DNA of 64,000 bases from the NCBI GenBank assembly GCA_046349615.1, contig JAXMBZ010000018.1, positions 27,685-91,684 of the forward strand, read 5' to 3'. Shown one piece after another: positions 1 to 9,085 of the stretch. The notes under the pieces are model-generated. The model was not told the DNA's origin. It searched no databases and saw nothing but the letters and a program-made list of their open reading frames with translations. Numbering within the stretch: position 1 is the first letter of the stretch; every line of letters starts with the position of its first letter. This DNA is from JADJNY01 sp046349615 (GTDB taxonomy: Bacteria > Planctomycetota > UBA1135 > GCA-002686595). The translations under genes and the position numbers were made by a program.

Positions 1-147
1 GTTCTCGACGAGGATCACGGCGTGCTCGATCGTGCCCTTCGCGATCGTCTCGGCCTTGCCGACGCGGATCGCGAGGAGGTTGGGAGTCGAGCTCGGCTTC
101 GTGTCGCCGACGCAGAGAAGGGGGAACAGGAGTGAGGCCAGCATCAT
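1..147 (-). CDS. Amidohydrolase-family exported protein, N-terminal fragment (cut by window edge)
   Basis: Seen: reading leftward from ATG at 147, 49 codons stay open to the window edge. The start is preceded by GGAGGA at about 7 bases spacing; a second ATG follows directly. The peptide opens with a hydrophobic stretch (LASLLFPLLC) and then has AIRVGKAETIAKG and AVILVEN, which match the N-terminal beta-sandwich of the neighbouring amidohydrolases (their equivalents read VILVKNGKI or LILVRNGRI). It lies 19 bases after the stop of the gene before it and is therefore the ninth member of the same array. The catalytic part lies outside the window, so whether it is metal-binding cannot be told. Confidence 0.75.
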   Translation of the reverse strand, partial: MMLASLLFPLLCVGDTKPSSTPNLLAIRVGKAETIAKGTIEHAVILVEN

Positions 148-166
148 GGGGAATTCCTCCGCGCGC

Positions 167-1588
167 TCAGAACCACTGTCCGTCGCGCGCGCGGTCGTAC
201 TCGATCTCGCCGTCGATGAAGACGCGCTCGACCCGCGCGCGCGGATCGAGCGGACTGCCCGTGCGGAGCACGATGTCGGCGTCTTTGCCGACCTCGAGAC
301 TGCCCAGGCGGTGCGCGAGGTTGAACTGCTTCGCGGGCTCGATCGTGACGGCCCGCATCATGAGATAGGAGTCGGCGCCGAGACGCGACGACATCGAGCC
401 TTGGAGGAAGAGCTCCTCCTGCGGCATCACCGGCGCGTCCGTGTTGACCGAGACACTCTTCACGCCGGCGGCGATGTACTTCGCGGCCGTTCCGGTGATC
501 GCGCCGTCGCGCGTCACGACGTAGTCCATCGTGCGCGGTCCCGCGTTCACCTTGACGCCCGTCTCGGCGATCCACGGCGCCGTCAGGTGCGCATCGAAGC
601 ACCCGTGCGACAGCACGCAGTCGGTGTGATACGTGTTCTGCCACATGCGCGCGGCGGCGGCCCACGAGTCGCTGCCCGCGGAGTGGATGAGGACCGGCAG
701 TTCGCGCCTGTGGACCTTTTGCAGGTTTTCGAGCGCGATGTCGCGGCGACCTTGGCGGTTCGCGCCGACGGCCTTGTCGTTGATGTCCTCTAGGATCGCC
801 CCGAGGCCCGCGCGCGTCGCACCGAAGTCGCCCGCGCGACGTTCGGGGTTGTACGCCTGCGCGACCTTCATGCCGCCGGGGTTGCGCACCACGCAGTCGT
901 CGAACGAGGCGTGGACCTTCGTCTTGTAGACGATGCCGAAGCCGGAGTGGCTCGTGCCGCTGCCCGGGATGCCGAAGAGCGTCGTGATGCCGCTCGCGCA
1001 CGCGAGCTTGATCAGCGGGTTCCCCGGCACGACCGCAGGCGCGACGCGCAGCTCGGGGTTCACCGGGATCACCATGTCGTTCACGTCCATGAACCCGCCG
1101 CTGTGGACGTGCGAATGCAGTTCGACCATGCCCGGCATCGCCCACTGATCGCTGCAGTCGAGCACGTCGTAGCCCGCGGGCACCGCGCGCCGCTCGCCGA
1201 CGTACGCGATGCGTCCGTTGCGCACCAGGATCAGGCCGCTCGAGAGCATGCGATCCGCGCCGTCGGCGGTGATCACCTTGCCGCAGAGGATCGCGGTCCC
1301 CGTCTCACCGGCTCGCAGCGGAGAGAGGTCGGGACGGTCGCCGGGCTCCGGCTTCGCGTGGCGCGTCGCGGAGCACGCCGACAGCGCGGCGAGCGCGAGC
1401 GCGAGCACGAGGGACGGCGCGGAGCGCTGCACGAATCCGCGGACGCGCTGCGCGCCGCTCGAGCACGACGCTTCCTCGCTGCGCGGCGTTTCGCCGAAGA
1501 GCGAAACGCCGCGGCCCGCGGCGACGACGGCGCGAACGCGCGTCGAGGCGCGTCCGCTCCGCTCGTGGCTCGCGCGACGCTCGATCAC
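167..1588 (-). CDS. Exported lipoprotein of the amidohydrolase family (metal site present)
   Basis: About 473 residues if started at the GTG at 1588, which overlaps the upstream stop as GTGA. A later start nearer the signal sequence is possible, because the first 50 residues look untypical. A lipoprotein signal (LALAALSAC, Cys about 72) precedes an N-terminal beta-sandwich and the metal-dependent hydrolase barrel. The barrel holds HSH at about 148-150 after MPGMVEL, later His motifs (LIHSAG, LSHG) and NTDAPV for the catalytic Asp. The C-terminal signature GSLEVGKDADIVL is typical of imidazolonepropionase/dihydroorotase-like enzymes. The family hydrolyses C-N bonds in rings or peptides; the substrate here is unknown. 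Likely periplasmic. Confidence 0.85.
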   Translation of the reverse strand: MIERRASHERSGRASTRVRAVVAAGRGVSLFGETPRSEEASCSSGAQRVRGFVQRSAPSLVLALALAALSACSATRHAKPEPGDRPDLSPLRAGETGTAILCGKVITADGADRMLSSGLILVRNGRIAYVGERRAVPAGYDVLDCSDQWAMPGMVELHSHVHSGGFMDVNDMVIPVNPELRVAPAVVPGNPLIKLACASGITTLFGIPGSGTSHSGFGIVYKTKVHASFDDCVVRNPGGMKVAQAYNPERRAGDFGATRAGLGAILEDINDKAVGANRQGRRDIALENLQKVHRRELPVLIHSAGSDSWAAAARMWQNTYHTDCVLSHGCFDAHLTAPWIAETGVKVNAGPRTMDYVVTRDGAITGTAAKYIAAGVKSVSVNTDAPVMPQEELFLQGSMSSRLGADSYLMMRAVTIEPAKQFNLAHRLGSLEVGKDADIVLRTGSPLDPRARVERVFIDGEIEYDRARDGQWF

Positions 1589-2958
1589 CAGCGCCTCCGC
1601 TCCGTGGCCGTGTCGTACTCGCGCTTCCCGTTGACGTAGACCATGTCGACGCCGCAGCGCGGATCCGCCGGGTCGCCCGCGATCACGAGGACGTCGGCGT
1701 CGCGTCCGGGCGCAAGGCAACCGACGCGATCGGAGATGCCCGCCGTCTTCGCGGGCACGATCGTGAGCCCGCGCACCGCGTCGAGGTCCTTCGTCGGGAA
1801 GCCGTAGTGCGCCGCGGTCGTCGCTTGGACGAGGAGCTCTTCCTCGGGCACGACGGGCGCGTCGGTGTTGAAGCCGATGTCCTTCATGCCGCGCTTCCGG
1901 TACTCCGCGGCGATGCCGAGGATCGCCTCGGGGTTCGAGCCGGTCCACTGGATGAACTGGCGCGTCGGGATCTCGATCTCGCGCGGACCGACGATCGCGA
2001 CGACGCCGTTCTCCTGCGCGAGCTCGCTCGCCTTGTAGCCCGCCATCTCACCGTGGTCGATGTACGTGGTGAAGCCGAACTCGCGCGCGAGCATCGTGAT
2101 CGTCGTCATGACGACCTGGTACATCTGCGTGTGCGTCGAGATCTGCGTCCGGTGCGCTTCGAGCTCGCGGAAGACGTCGTGCTCGATGTCGCGCTCGGGC
2201 TTCTCGCCCTTGCCGTCCTCGAACGCCTTCCAGCGGAGCGCGTAGGCCTTGCCGCGCTTGAGCATGTCGCGCGTGTTCCAGTTCATGAAGGAACGGCCGA
2301 CGCCCATCACCCAGCTCTCGGGGTTGCCCGCTTGCGCGATCTTGAGCGAGCCCGGATCGCGAATCACCGCGTCGTCGTAGTGCTCGGGGCCCGTCTTCAC
2401 GAGGATGCCCTGACCGCTGCAGTTCACGCCCGAGCCCGGGATGAAGAGGATCGTCGTGACGCCGGACGCGATCGCGACCTTGAAGTTCTCGTTCGCGGGG
2501 ATGACCGACCCGTGCACCTTCAGGCCCGGGTTGGTCAGGTAGACCATGTCGTTGATGTCGAACGTGCCGCCGACGTGGCTGTGCAGGTCGACGAAGCCGG
2601 GCATGAGCCACTTCTCGCCGACGTCGAGCACCTGGTAGCCCGCCGGGATCGGCGTCGTGCGCGCGGGGCCGACGGCTTCGATCTTGCCGTCGCGGATGAT
2701 GAGCACGCCGTTGTCGACGTACTGCTCGCCCTCGTACGGCACGGTGAGGATCTTCCGCGCCTTGATCGCGAGCCCCGGTCCGCCCTTCTCGCCGGGCGCG
2801 GGCGCGGCCTTCACCTCGACGACGCGGTTCTGCGCGTCGACCGCGCGCTGCGCGAACGCCGCGGGCGTCGCCGCCAGCGCGAACGCGAGCGTCGCGAGCG
2901 CGAGGGAAGCCCTCGTCCCGGTTTGGATCGGTCGGGTCCGAACGTCGTCGTTCACCAT
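1585..2958 (-). CDS. Exported amidohydrolase (metal site present)
   Basis: 457 residues from ATG at 2958, which overlaps the end of the preceding gene. A signal peptide ends around AAFAQ (about 35). The barrel keeps the HxH pair (LHSHVG, His126 and His128), ISTHTQ, YIDHGE and NTDAPVVPEEE, so the metal site looks complete. The end carries GCLAPGRDADVLV. It is closely related to the next gene upstream (2952-4409): both share IPGSG, RSFMNWNTR, THTQ, IDHGE and PVVPEEEL, which points to a local duplication. Likely a periplasmic hydrolase of a cyclic amide or peptide-like substrate; the true substrate is not deducible. Confidence 0.88.
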   Translation of the reverse strand: MVNDDVRTRPIQTGTRASLALATLAFALAATPAAFAQRAVDAQNRVVEVKAAPAPGEKGGPGLAIKARKILTVPYEGEQYVDNGVLIIRDGKIEAVGPARTTPIPAGYQVLDVGEKWLMPGFVDLHSHVGGTFDINDMVYLTNPGLKVHGSVIPANENFKVAIASGVTTILFIPGSGVNCSGQGILVKTGPEHYDDAVIRDPGSLKIAQAGNPESWVMGVGRSFMNWNTRDMLKRGKAYALRWKAFEDGKGEKPERDIEHDVFRELEAHRTQISTHTQMYQVVMTTITMLAREFGFTTYIDHGEMAGYKASELAQENGVVAIVGPREIEIPTRQFIQWTGSNPEAILGIAAEYRKRGMKDIGFNTDAPVVPEEELLVQATTAAHYGFPTKDLDAVRGLTIVPAKTAGISDRVGCLAPGRDADVLVIAGDPADPRCGVDMVYVNGKREYDTATERRRW

Positions 2959-4409
2959 CTGCGTTCCTCCGTGCGCGCGTCGTACACGCTGCGGCCTTCG
3001 ATGAAGACCGCTTCGATCGTCGTGCGCGGGTCGACCGGGTCGCCGTCGCACACGAGCAAGTCGGCGTCCTTGCCCGGTGCGAGGCTCCCGACGCGCGCCG
3101 CGATTCCGGCCGTCTTCGCGGGCACGATCGTGAGCCCGCGCAGCGCGTCCATGTTCTTCCCGTCGAAGCCGTAGCGGCACGCCTGCGCCGCTTGGAGCTG
3201 GAGCTCTTCTTCCGGCACGACCGGCGAGTCCGTGTTGAACCCGATGTCCTTGTGTCCGCCCTTCTGGTACTGAGCGGCGATGCCCTGGATCTGACCGTCC
3301 GTGTCGATCGAGAACCCGGGCGTGAACCTGTCGATCTCGCGCGGGCCGATGATCGCGCCGACGCCGATGTCCTGCGCCATGCCGGCGAGCTTGCTGCCGA
3401 ACCACTCGCCGTGGTCGATGTACACGTCGAGGCCGAACCCGACGCGCACCATCGTCAGCGTCGTCAGCACGACCTGGAAGATCTGCGTGTGGGTCGAGAC
3501 CTGCGTCTTCTTGTCGAGCAGCGGCCCGAACACGTCCCACTGGATGTTGCGCGCGAGCTTCGGGTCCTGCTTGCGCAACTTCGCGTGCGCGAGTCCGCGC
3601 GCGAACGTGTTCCGCGTGTTCCAGTTCATGAACGAGCGGCCCGGGTTGATCGCCCAACGCTCGGGGTTGCCCGCCTGCGCGAGCTTGAGCGAGCCCGGGT
3701 CGCGGATGCGCATCTCCTCGAAGTGCTCGAGGCCCGTCTTCAGCAGGATCCCCTGCCCGCCCATGTTCGTGCCCGAACCGGGGATGAAGAGCACGCTCGT
3801 GACGCCGCCGGCGATCGCGCGCTCGAGGTTCGGGTTCCGCGGTTCGACCGCGGAGCTCGCGCGCAGCTCGGGGTTCGTCAAATACACCATGTCGTTGATG
3901 TCGTTGACGAGGAAGCTCTTGCCCGCGATGTGGCAGTGCAGGTCGACGAGGCCCGGCGTGACCCACTTGTCGCTGCGGTCGATCACTTCGTAGCCGGCGG
4001 GGATCGCGGTCGACGCGCGCGGACCGATCGCCTCGATCTTCCCGTTCTTCACGAGGATCACGGCGCCGTCGATCACGTCGCGGCCCTCGGGCCCGACGAC
4101 CGCGGCCTTGCCGGCGAGGAGCGCGAACGCGTGCTCGTTCGACTCGGCGAGCTTCGCGGTCTTCGCGTCGCCCTCGTACGCGTCCCACCACGAGCGCGGC
4201 GTGGGAGCGGCGCTCGACGGCGAGGCGAGCAACGCGAGCGCTCCGTTCGCGGAGTCCGGTCGCGCGCTCGACGCGAGCGCGAAACAGACGCCGGCGCCGA
4301 CGAGCGCCGTCGCGACGAGCCCCACGCGCGCGAACGACGAGCGCACCGCGCCGCCCGAGGTGGGCGTGCGGACGGCGTGCTCGTTCCGCGCGGCGCGGGG
4401 AGACCTCAC
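2952..4409 (-). CDS. Exported amidohydrolase (metal site present)
   Basis: 485 residues from a GTG at 4409, chosen because GGGAGGA stands just upstream and no better start is seen. An N-terminal hydrophobic segment (VGLVATALVGAGVCFALASS, about 29-48) suggests a signal peptide or anchor. The metal-binding motifs are complete: LHCHIAG (His148/His150), STHTQ, YIDHGE and NTDSPVVPEEEL. The C-terminal GSLAPGKDADLLV is present. It is the sister of the gene that follows it. It sits 59 bases after the large two-domain gene; this is one of two gaps in the array large enough for a regulatory site. Confidence 0.87.
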   Translation of the reverse strand: MRSPRAARNEHAVRTPTSGGAVRSSFARVGLVATALVGAGVCFALASSARPDSANGALALLASPSSAAPTPRSWWDAYEGDAKTAKLAESNEHAFALLAGKAAVVGPEGRDVIDGAVILVKNGKIEAIGPRASTAIPAGYEVIDRSDKWVTPGLVDLHCHIAGKSFLVNDINDMVYLTNPELRASSAVEPRNPNLERAIAGGVTSVLFIPGSGTNMGGQGILLKTGLEHFEEMRIRDPGSLKLAQAGNPERWAINPGRSFMNWNTRNTFARGLAHAKLRKQDPKLARNIQWDVFGPLLDKKTQVSTHTQIFQVVLTTLTMVRVGFGLDVYIDHGEWFGSKLAGMAQDIGVGAIIGPREIDRFTPGFSIDTDGQIQGIAAQYQKGGHKDIGFNTDSPVVPEEELQLQAAQACRYGFDGKNMDALRGLTIVPAKTAGIAARVGSLAPGKDADLLVCDGDPVDPRTTIEAVFIEGRSVYDARTEERRW

Positions 4410-4468
4410 GTGGTCCTCCCGCGCGCCGAGCGGCGCACTCGAGGTTCGTTCGCGCCGCGCATCATCGC

Positions 4469-7390
4469 TCAGCGCACCTCGCGTCCTTGGACCCAGACGC
4501 GCAGCACGCTGCTCGATGGATCGAGCGGGCTGCCGTCGAGGAGCACGACGTCGCCGTCGAGCCCGGGCACGAGTCGTCCGACGCGATCGGCGATGCCGTA
4601 CATCTCGGCCGCGTCGCTCGTGAGCGCACGCAGCGCGGCCTCGGGGCTCATGCCCTGCGACACCGCGTACGTCGCGAGGACCGGCAGGTCGGCCGCGCCC
4701 TCTTCCGCCGCGCTGTGGAACGCGACGGGGATGCCCGCGCTGACGAGCTCCTGATACCGGTTGCGCTTCTTCGCGCCCTGCTCGGGATCGAGGTCGATCA
4801 CGCGCTGCGTGAACAGCACGCCGGCGACGCGACCCTTCAGGGAGTCGACGACCTTCCACGCTTCCGTGGCGCCGTAGAGGATCGGCTTGATCCCGACCTG
4901 GGCGAAGGCGTCGACGCACGCCTTGATCTCGTCGTCTCGTTCGACCTGGACGACGATGCCGGCGTCGCCGTGCATCGCGCGACGGAGCGGTTCGAGCTCG
5001 GGATCGATGCCGGGCGACTTGGGCTCGCCCTTCACTTCCTTCTTGGGCTCTTCCTTCGTCTTGCGCTTCTCGGGGCGCGCGGCGATCTCGTACTCGGTCG
5101 AGGTCTGCGGGATGTCGACGTCGAGCTTCGTGCCCGCGAGGTCGAGCTTGCCCTTGAGCTTGCCTTCGACCTCCTCGGCCTCGAGTGTGATCGGACCCTT
5201 CGTTCCGTCGCCCTTCAGCGCGACCTTCTTCTCCGTGCGCTTGCCCGTGACCTCGACGAGGTCGTCGGAGAGCGACGCGCAGCGGAGCGAGCCGTGGATC
5301 GAGCCGTCTTCGTCTTCCTTCAGATAGAGGCGGAGACGCGCTTCGGGGTTCGGCGGGAGCGTGATCTTCGTGATCCACTCGCCGGTCACGGGCTTGGGCT
5401 TCTCCTCGCCCTTCTTCTTCTTCGAGCCCTTCTCGTCGTCCTTCTTCTCGTCGGACTTCGCGTCGCCTTCCTTCTTCTCGCCTTCGCCTTCCTTCTTGGC
5501 TTCGCCGTCCTTCTTCTCCGCGTCGGCCTTCTCGCCGTCCTTGGCCGCGGAGCCGTCGTCCTTCGGCGGCGTCCAGCTCGCGAGCTTCTTCTCGTACTCC
5601 TGCCACTTCCTGTCGTACTCGACGGCCTTCGCGAGCGTCTCGCGCAGCGCCTGGCCCGACTGGGTGCGGTTGCGTTCCGTCCACGCGTAGCGGAGACCGA
5701 CGGGATCGGCGACGACCATCGCGTCGACGTCTTGGCCCGCGGGCTTGTACGCCATCATCGGCGCGCCGCTGCGGCTCACCCCGCGCGGGCTCATCACGAC
5801 GGTCGTGACGCCGCTCTTCGCGACGCGCTCGTCCGTGCGATCGCCGGGTTCGACGAGCCGCTTGAGCTCGAACCGCGTCGGCGGAACGCGCGACGAACCC
5901 TCGAGGCCGAGGTGTCCGAGCGCATCGATCATGCCCGGCATCGCGGCCTTGCCGCGGACCGTGCGCGCACCGGCGGGATGCCCGACCTTGCGGCCGACCT
6001 CGGCGATCTTGCCGTCGACGATCAACACCTGGCCGGGCGAGAGCACTTCGCCGTCGCCGACGTGGAGCTCGTCGACCTCGACGACGACCGCGGACGTTTC
6101 GTACGCGTCGAACGCGACCTCGCCGTCGACCCAGGTCGAAACGACCGCGCTTCCGAGGTCGAGCGGGTGTCCGCTGAACACGACGAAGTCCGCGTCCTTG
6201 CCCGGCTCGAGGCTGCCCACGCGCTGCGCGACGCCGAGGATCTCGGCGGCGGAGAGCGTGATCGCGCGCAGAGCCGCGTCGCGGTCGAGACCGCCGCGCG
6301 ACATGAGCCCCGCGGCGAAGCGGAGGTCCGTGACGGGCACGTTGTTCGACGGCGTGATCGCGAACTTGACGCCCGCGGCCGCGAGCTTCGACGCCGTGTC
6401 GTACTCGGGCCAACGCGAATCGCGCTCCTTCCCGAGCGAGCGTCCAGGGATGTTCGGCGTGAACGGCGCCTCGACGATCACGCTCGCGCCCGACTTCTTG
6501 ATCTCCTCCGCGACCGCACCGGCGCCGTTCGCGCCGTCGATCACGAGCGGGACCTTCTGCTCGCCGAAGAACGCGAGCAGCGCGCGGATTTCCTCGGGCG
6601 TCGTCGCGCCCATGCGCCACGGAACGCGCTTCTCGACGAGCTCGCGCAGCGCGGGACCGGCCTCGGGGCCGTACTCGCCCGAGTCGGCGCCGCCGCGAGC
6701 GATCGCCATGAGCTCCTGCAGTGCCACGACCGCGCCCATGAGCGTGCGCGGGAGCTGCGGCTGTTCGACGCCCATGCCGACGTCGACGGTCGCGGGGATC
6801 GGCGGCTTCCAGTAGCCAGGCGTGTTGCGCGCCTCGCTGCTCACTGCGCCGTGGAGTTGGTTCGCGTCGCTGAGCACGCGGTGCGCTTCGTCGTGTCCGC
6901 CGAGCTTCACCACCGCGCCGAGTCCCGCGATGAGGCGACCGCGCGCCGGCGGCAGGTACGACGTCGTGACGCCCTCCTGCAGTGCGAGCACGAAGTTGGC
7001 GTACGGATCGAACGCATCGATCGCGCGCAGCGTCGGATCGGCCGTGCGCTCGCTCGGCCGCGGCAGACCGAACGTGCTGTCCGCGGCGACGAGGCCCGGA
7101 ACGACGACCGCGTCGGGCCCGTAGTCGACGACGCGCGCGCCGGGCGGGATCGGCAGATCCTTGCCGACGGCGACGACGTGGTCGCCCTCGAGGACGAGCG
7201 TCCCGCCGCCGCGGATCGCTTCACCCGCGATCGGCAGGATCGTGCCGGCTTGGACGACGACGGTTTCACCCGCGGGCGTGGTCCACGCTGGCGAACGCAT
7301 CGGAGCGGCGCTCGCCGCGGGCCCCACCGCGAGCGTCAGCGCGACGGCGGACGCGAGCGCGCCGGGGATGAGGAAGTCCTTGGCGTTCAT
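4469..7390 (-). CDS. Exported two-domain amidohydrolase-like protein, both domains without HxH
   Basis: 973 residues, about twice the family length. After a signal peptide (cleavage near ASAAP, residue 29) come a first amidohydrolase-like half (about 45-440, ending GSLEPGKDADFVV) and a second half (from about 445, ending at 973 after VPGLDGDVVLL). The second half is interrupted at about 605-665 by a Lys/Glu/Asp/Gly-rich tract and at about 667-770 by a beta-rich segment (WITKITLPPNPEARLRL onward). Where active relatives have HxH, the first half reads AADSTFG and the second DALGHLG, so neither can form the usual binuclear site. A catalytic role is therefore doubtful; binding or scaffolding is possible. 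Confidence 0.85.
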   Translation of the reverse strand: MNAKDFLIPGALASAVALTLAVGPAASAAPMRSPAWTTPAGETVVVQAGTILPIAGEAIRGGGTLVLEGDHVVAVGKDLPIPPGARVVDYGPDAVVVPGLVAADSTFGLPRPSERTADPTLRAIDAFDPYANFVLALQEGVTTSYLPPARGRLIAGLGAVVKLGGHDEAHRVLSDANQLHGAVSSEARNTPGYWKPPIPATVDVGMGVEQPQLPRTLMGAVVALQELMAIARGGADSGEYGPEAGPALRELVEKRVPWRMGATTPEEIRALLAFFGEQKVPLVIDGANGAGAVAEEIKKSGASVIVEAPFTPNIPGRSLGKERDSRWPEYDTASKLAAAGVKFAITPSNNVPVTDLRFAAGLMSRGGLDRDAALRAITLSAAEILGVAQRVGSLEPGKDADFVVFSGHPLDLGSAVVSTWVDGEVAFDAYETSAVVVEVDELHVGDGEVLSPGQVLIVDGKIAEVGRKVGHPAGARTVRGKAAMPGMIDALGHLGLEGSSRVPPTRFELKRLVEPGDRTDERVAKSGVTTVVMSPRGVSRSGAPMMAYKPAGQDVDAMVVADPVGLRYAWTERNRTQSGQALRETLAKAVEYDRKWQEYEKKLASWTPPKDDGSAAKDGEKADAEKKDGEAKKEGEGEKKEGDAKSDEKKDDEKGSKKKKGEEKPKPVTGEWITKITLPPNPEARLRLYLKEDEDGSIHGSLRCASLSDDLVEVTGKRTEKKVALKGDGTKGPITLEAEEVEGKLKGKLDLAGTKLDVDIPQTSTEYEIAARPEKRKTKEEPKKEVKGEPKSPGIDPELEPLRRAMHGDAGIVVQVERDDEIKACVDAFAQVGIKPILYGATEAWKVVDSLKGRVAGVLFTQRVIDLDPEQGAKKRNRYQELVSAGIPVAFHSAAEEGAADLPVLATYAVSQGMSPEAALRALTSDAAEMYGIADRVGRLVPGLDGDVVLLDGSPLDPSSSVLRVWVQGREVR

Positions 7391-7393
7391 CGC

Positions 7394-8911
7394 TCAGTCC
7401 TTCTTGGGCTCGTCCTTGTGGCCGTCGTGATCGTCGTGCGGCTTCTCTTCGGGCGCCTTCTCACCCTTGTCCGTCTTCGGCTTGTCGTCGACCTTCGGAC
7501 CGTCGTGGCACGGGTCGCTGCTGCCGTCGACGAACGCGCCGCCGGGCGACGTGTTGTTCGGTTCGACGCCGTTCATGAGGTGCTTCATGCGCACGTCCTT
7601 CGAACGGTCGTAGACGAGGTTGCCCGCGAGCACGACGTACTGGACCGTGCTCGTCACGCTGAGCGGATCACCGCTCATCAGCACGACGTTGCCGTCCTTG
7701 CCCGCTTCGAGCGAGCCGACGCGCTTGCCGAGGCGCAGGATCTCCGCGGGCGTGCGCGTCGCGGCTTCGAGCGCTTCCTTGCGCTCGATCCCGTTCGCGA
7801 CGCACTGCGCGGCTTGGAACCAGAGCGACTGCGCGCTCGGGTTCTGCGACTGGAGCGCGTAGCGCACCTTCTTGTCGTGGAAGACCTTCGGCACGAAGGT
7901 CTCCGTCTCCTTGCCGGTCAGCGGATCACGCTCGACCCACGTCATGTTCGGCGAGAGCACGACGGGCACGCCCGCTTCCGCGATGGCGTCCGCGGCCTTC
8001 CACGAGTCGCCCTCGAGCACGAGCACCGTGTTCGCGAGGAACCCGTTCGTGCGCGCGACCTCGAGCGCGAGGCTCACCGCCGAGCCCGAGTCGCAGTAGA
8101 TGAACGCGGGGAGCTTGCCTTCGACGAGACGGAGCAGCGGCTCCTTCTGATCGTCGATCTCGCCGCGCGGGATCATCTCGAGGCCCGGCACCTTCCAGGT
8201 CGCCTTGCTGTCGAAGGCGCGCCCGTTCTTGTTCTCTTCCTTCTCGAGGTCCTTGCCCTGGTAGAGCGCTTCGCGCCGCGCGTAGTCCTTCCCGTCCTTC
8301 TTGTCCTGGACGAGCTTCTCGAGGTACTGGCGCAGATCGAGGAACGCCTTGCGGAGCTCCTGCGCCTGCGTCGCGCGCGAACGACCCGGCCGCGCGCCGG
8401 CGACGAGCTTCAGGCCCGAGCCCTGCTTCACGAGCATCTGCTCGATCGTCAGACCGAAGGGCTTCACGACCATGCCCTGGCCGCCGATCACGCACGCGTT
8501 GCCCTGCTGCACGTTGATCGTGAGCACGCCCGCGCGCAGCGAGTCCTCGAAGTAGAAGCTGATCGGATCGATCGAGTCGCGCACGTCGAGGAACGGCGCC
8601 ACGGGCACGTTCTCGTTCGGACGGTCCATGCCGCGGTTCGAGTGCGCCTCGACCCAGCCGGGGAACGCGACGAGCTCGGGATGGTCGAGCACTTCGGCGT
8701 CCCACGCGGCCTTCGCGTCGGCCGCGACGCCGGTGATCTTGCCGTCCTCGATCGTGATCACGCCGTTCACGATGTCGGGGCCGTTCATCGTGATCACGCG
8801 ACCGGCCTTGATCGCGATCTTGCCGTTCCCCGCGAGCGCGTCGGGCGCGAGCGCGAAGAGTCCGAGGGTCAGGGCCGTGCAGGCGAACGTGCGGTTTCTC
8901 AGCTGGGACAT
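7394..8911 (-). CDS. Exported amidohydrolase-like protein with degenerate metal motif and acidic tail
   Basis: 505 residues from ATG at 8911; signal peptide ends near DALAG. The fold is recognisable from IAIKAGRVITMNG, AFPGWVEAHSNRG, IYCDSGSAV and GSLEAGKDGNVVL. The HxH pair is reduced to H-S-N, so one metal ligand is missing. The last 30 residues (about 474-505) are a Lys/Asp/Glu/His-rich hydrophilic tail with DDHDGH. The stop lies 3 bases before the next gene's start, so co-translation with the two-domain protein is likely. No strong ribosome binding site is visible. Confidence 0.83.
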   Translation of the reverse strand: MSQLRNRTFACTALTLGLFALAPDALAGNGKIAIKAGRVITMNGPDIVNGVITIEDGKITGVAADAKAAWDAEVLDHPELVAFPGWVEAHSNRGMDRPNENVPVAPFLDVRDSIDPISFYFEDSLRAGVLTINVQQGNACVIGGQGMVVKPFGLTIEQMLVKQGSGLKLVAGARPGRSRATQAQELRKAFLDLRQYLEKLVQDKKDGKDYARREALYQGKDLEKEENKNGRAFDSKATWKVPGLEMIPRGEIDDQKEPLLRLVEGKLPAFIYCDSGSAVSLALEVARTNGFLANTVLVLEGDSWKAADAIAEAGVPVVLSPNMTWVERDPLTGKETETFVPKVFHDKKVRYALQSQNPSAQSLWFQAAQCVANGIERKEALEAATRTPAEILRLGKRVGSLEAGKDGNVVLMSGDPLSVTSTVQYVVLAGNLVYDRSKDVRMKHLMNGVEPNNTSPGGAFVDGSSDPCHDGPKVDDKPKTDKGEKAPEEKPHDDHDGHKDEPKKD

Positions 8912-9085
8912 GGGGTTTTCCGCGTCTCTCGAAGCAGGTGCTTCGCGGTCGGGGGGTCGTGTTCTTCGGGGCGTGCGTCGCGCGCGGTGACGCTGCGCGG
9001 CGCGTTCGTTCGGGTTCGTGTTCGAAGGGCCGCGCATCGCACGGCGAGTGCGGGGTGCGAGCGAACGTCGCCCGCACCCGTGAGG
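8912..9085. other. 174-base gap inside the amidohydrolase array
   Basis: This is the longest non-coding gap within the array. I see no convincing open frame in family style, no strong hairpin and no clear promoter. It may hold an internal promoter or processing site for the downstream six genes, but nothing in the sequence proves it. Confidence 0.4.

Noticed and set aside
1589..1948. Extended start of the 167-1588 gene at 1948
   Set aside because: The first 120 residues of that longer frame are antisense-like or shifted reading of the preceding gene; the GTGA overlap at 1588 is a better start.
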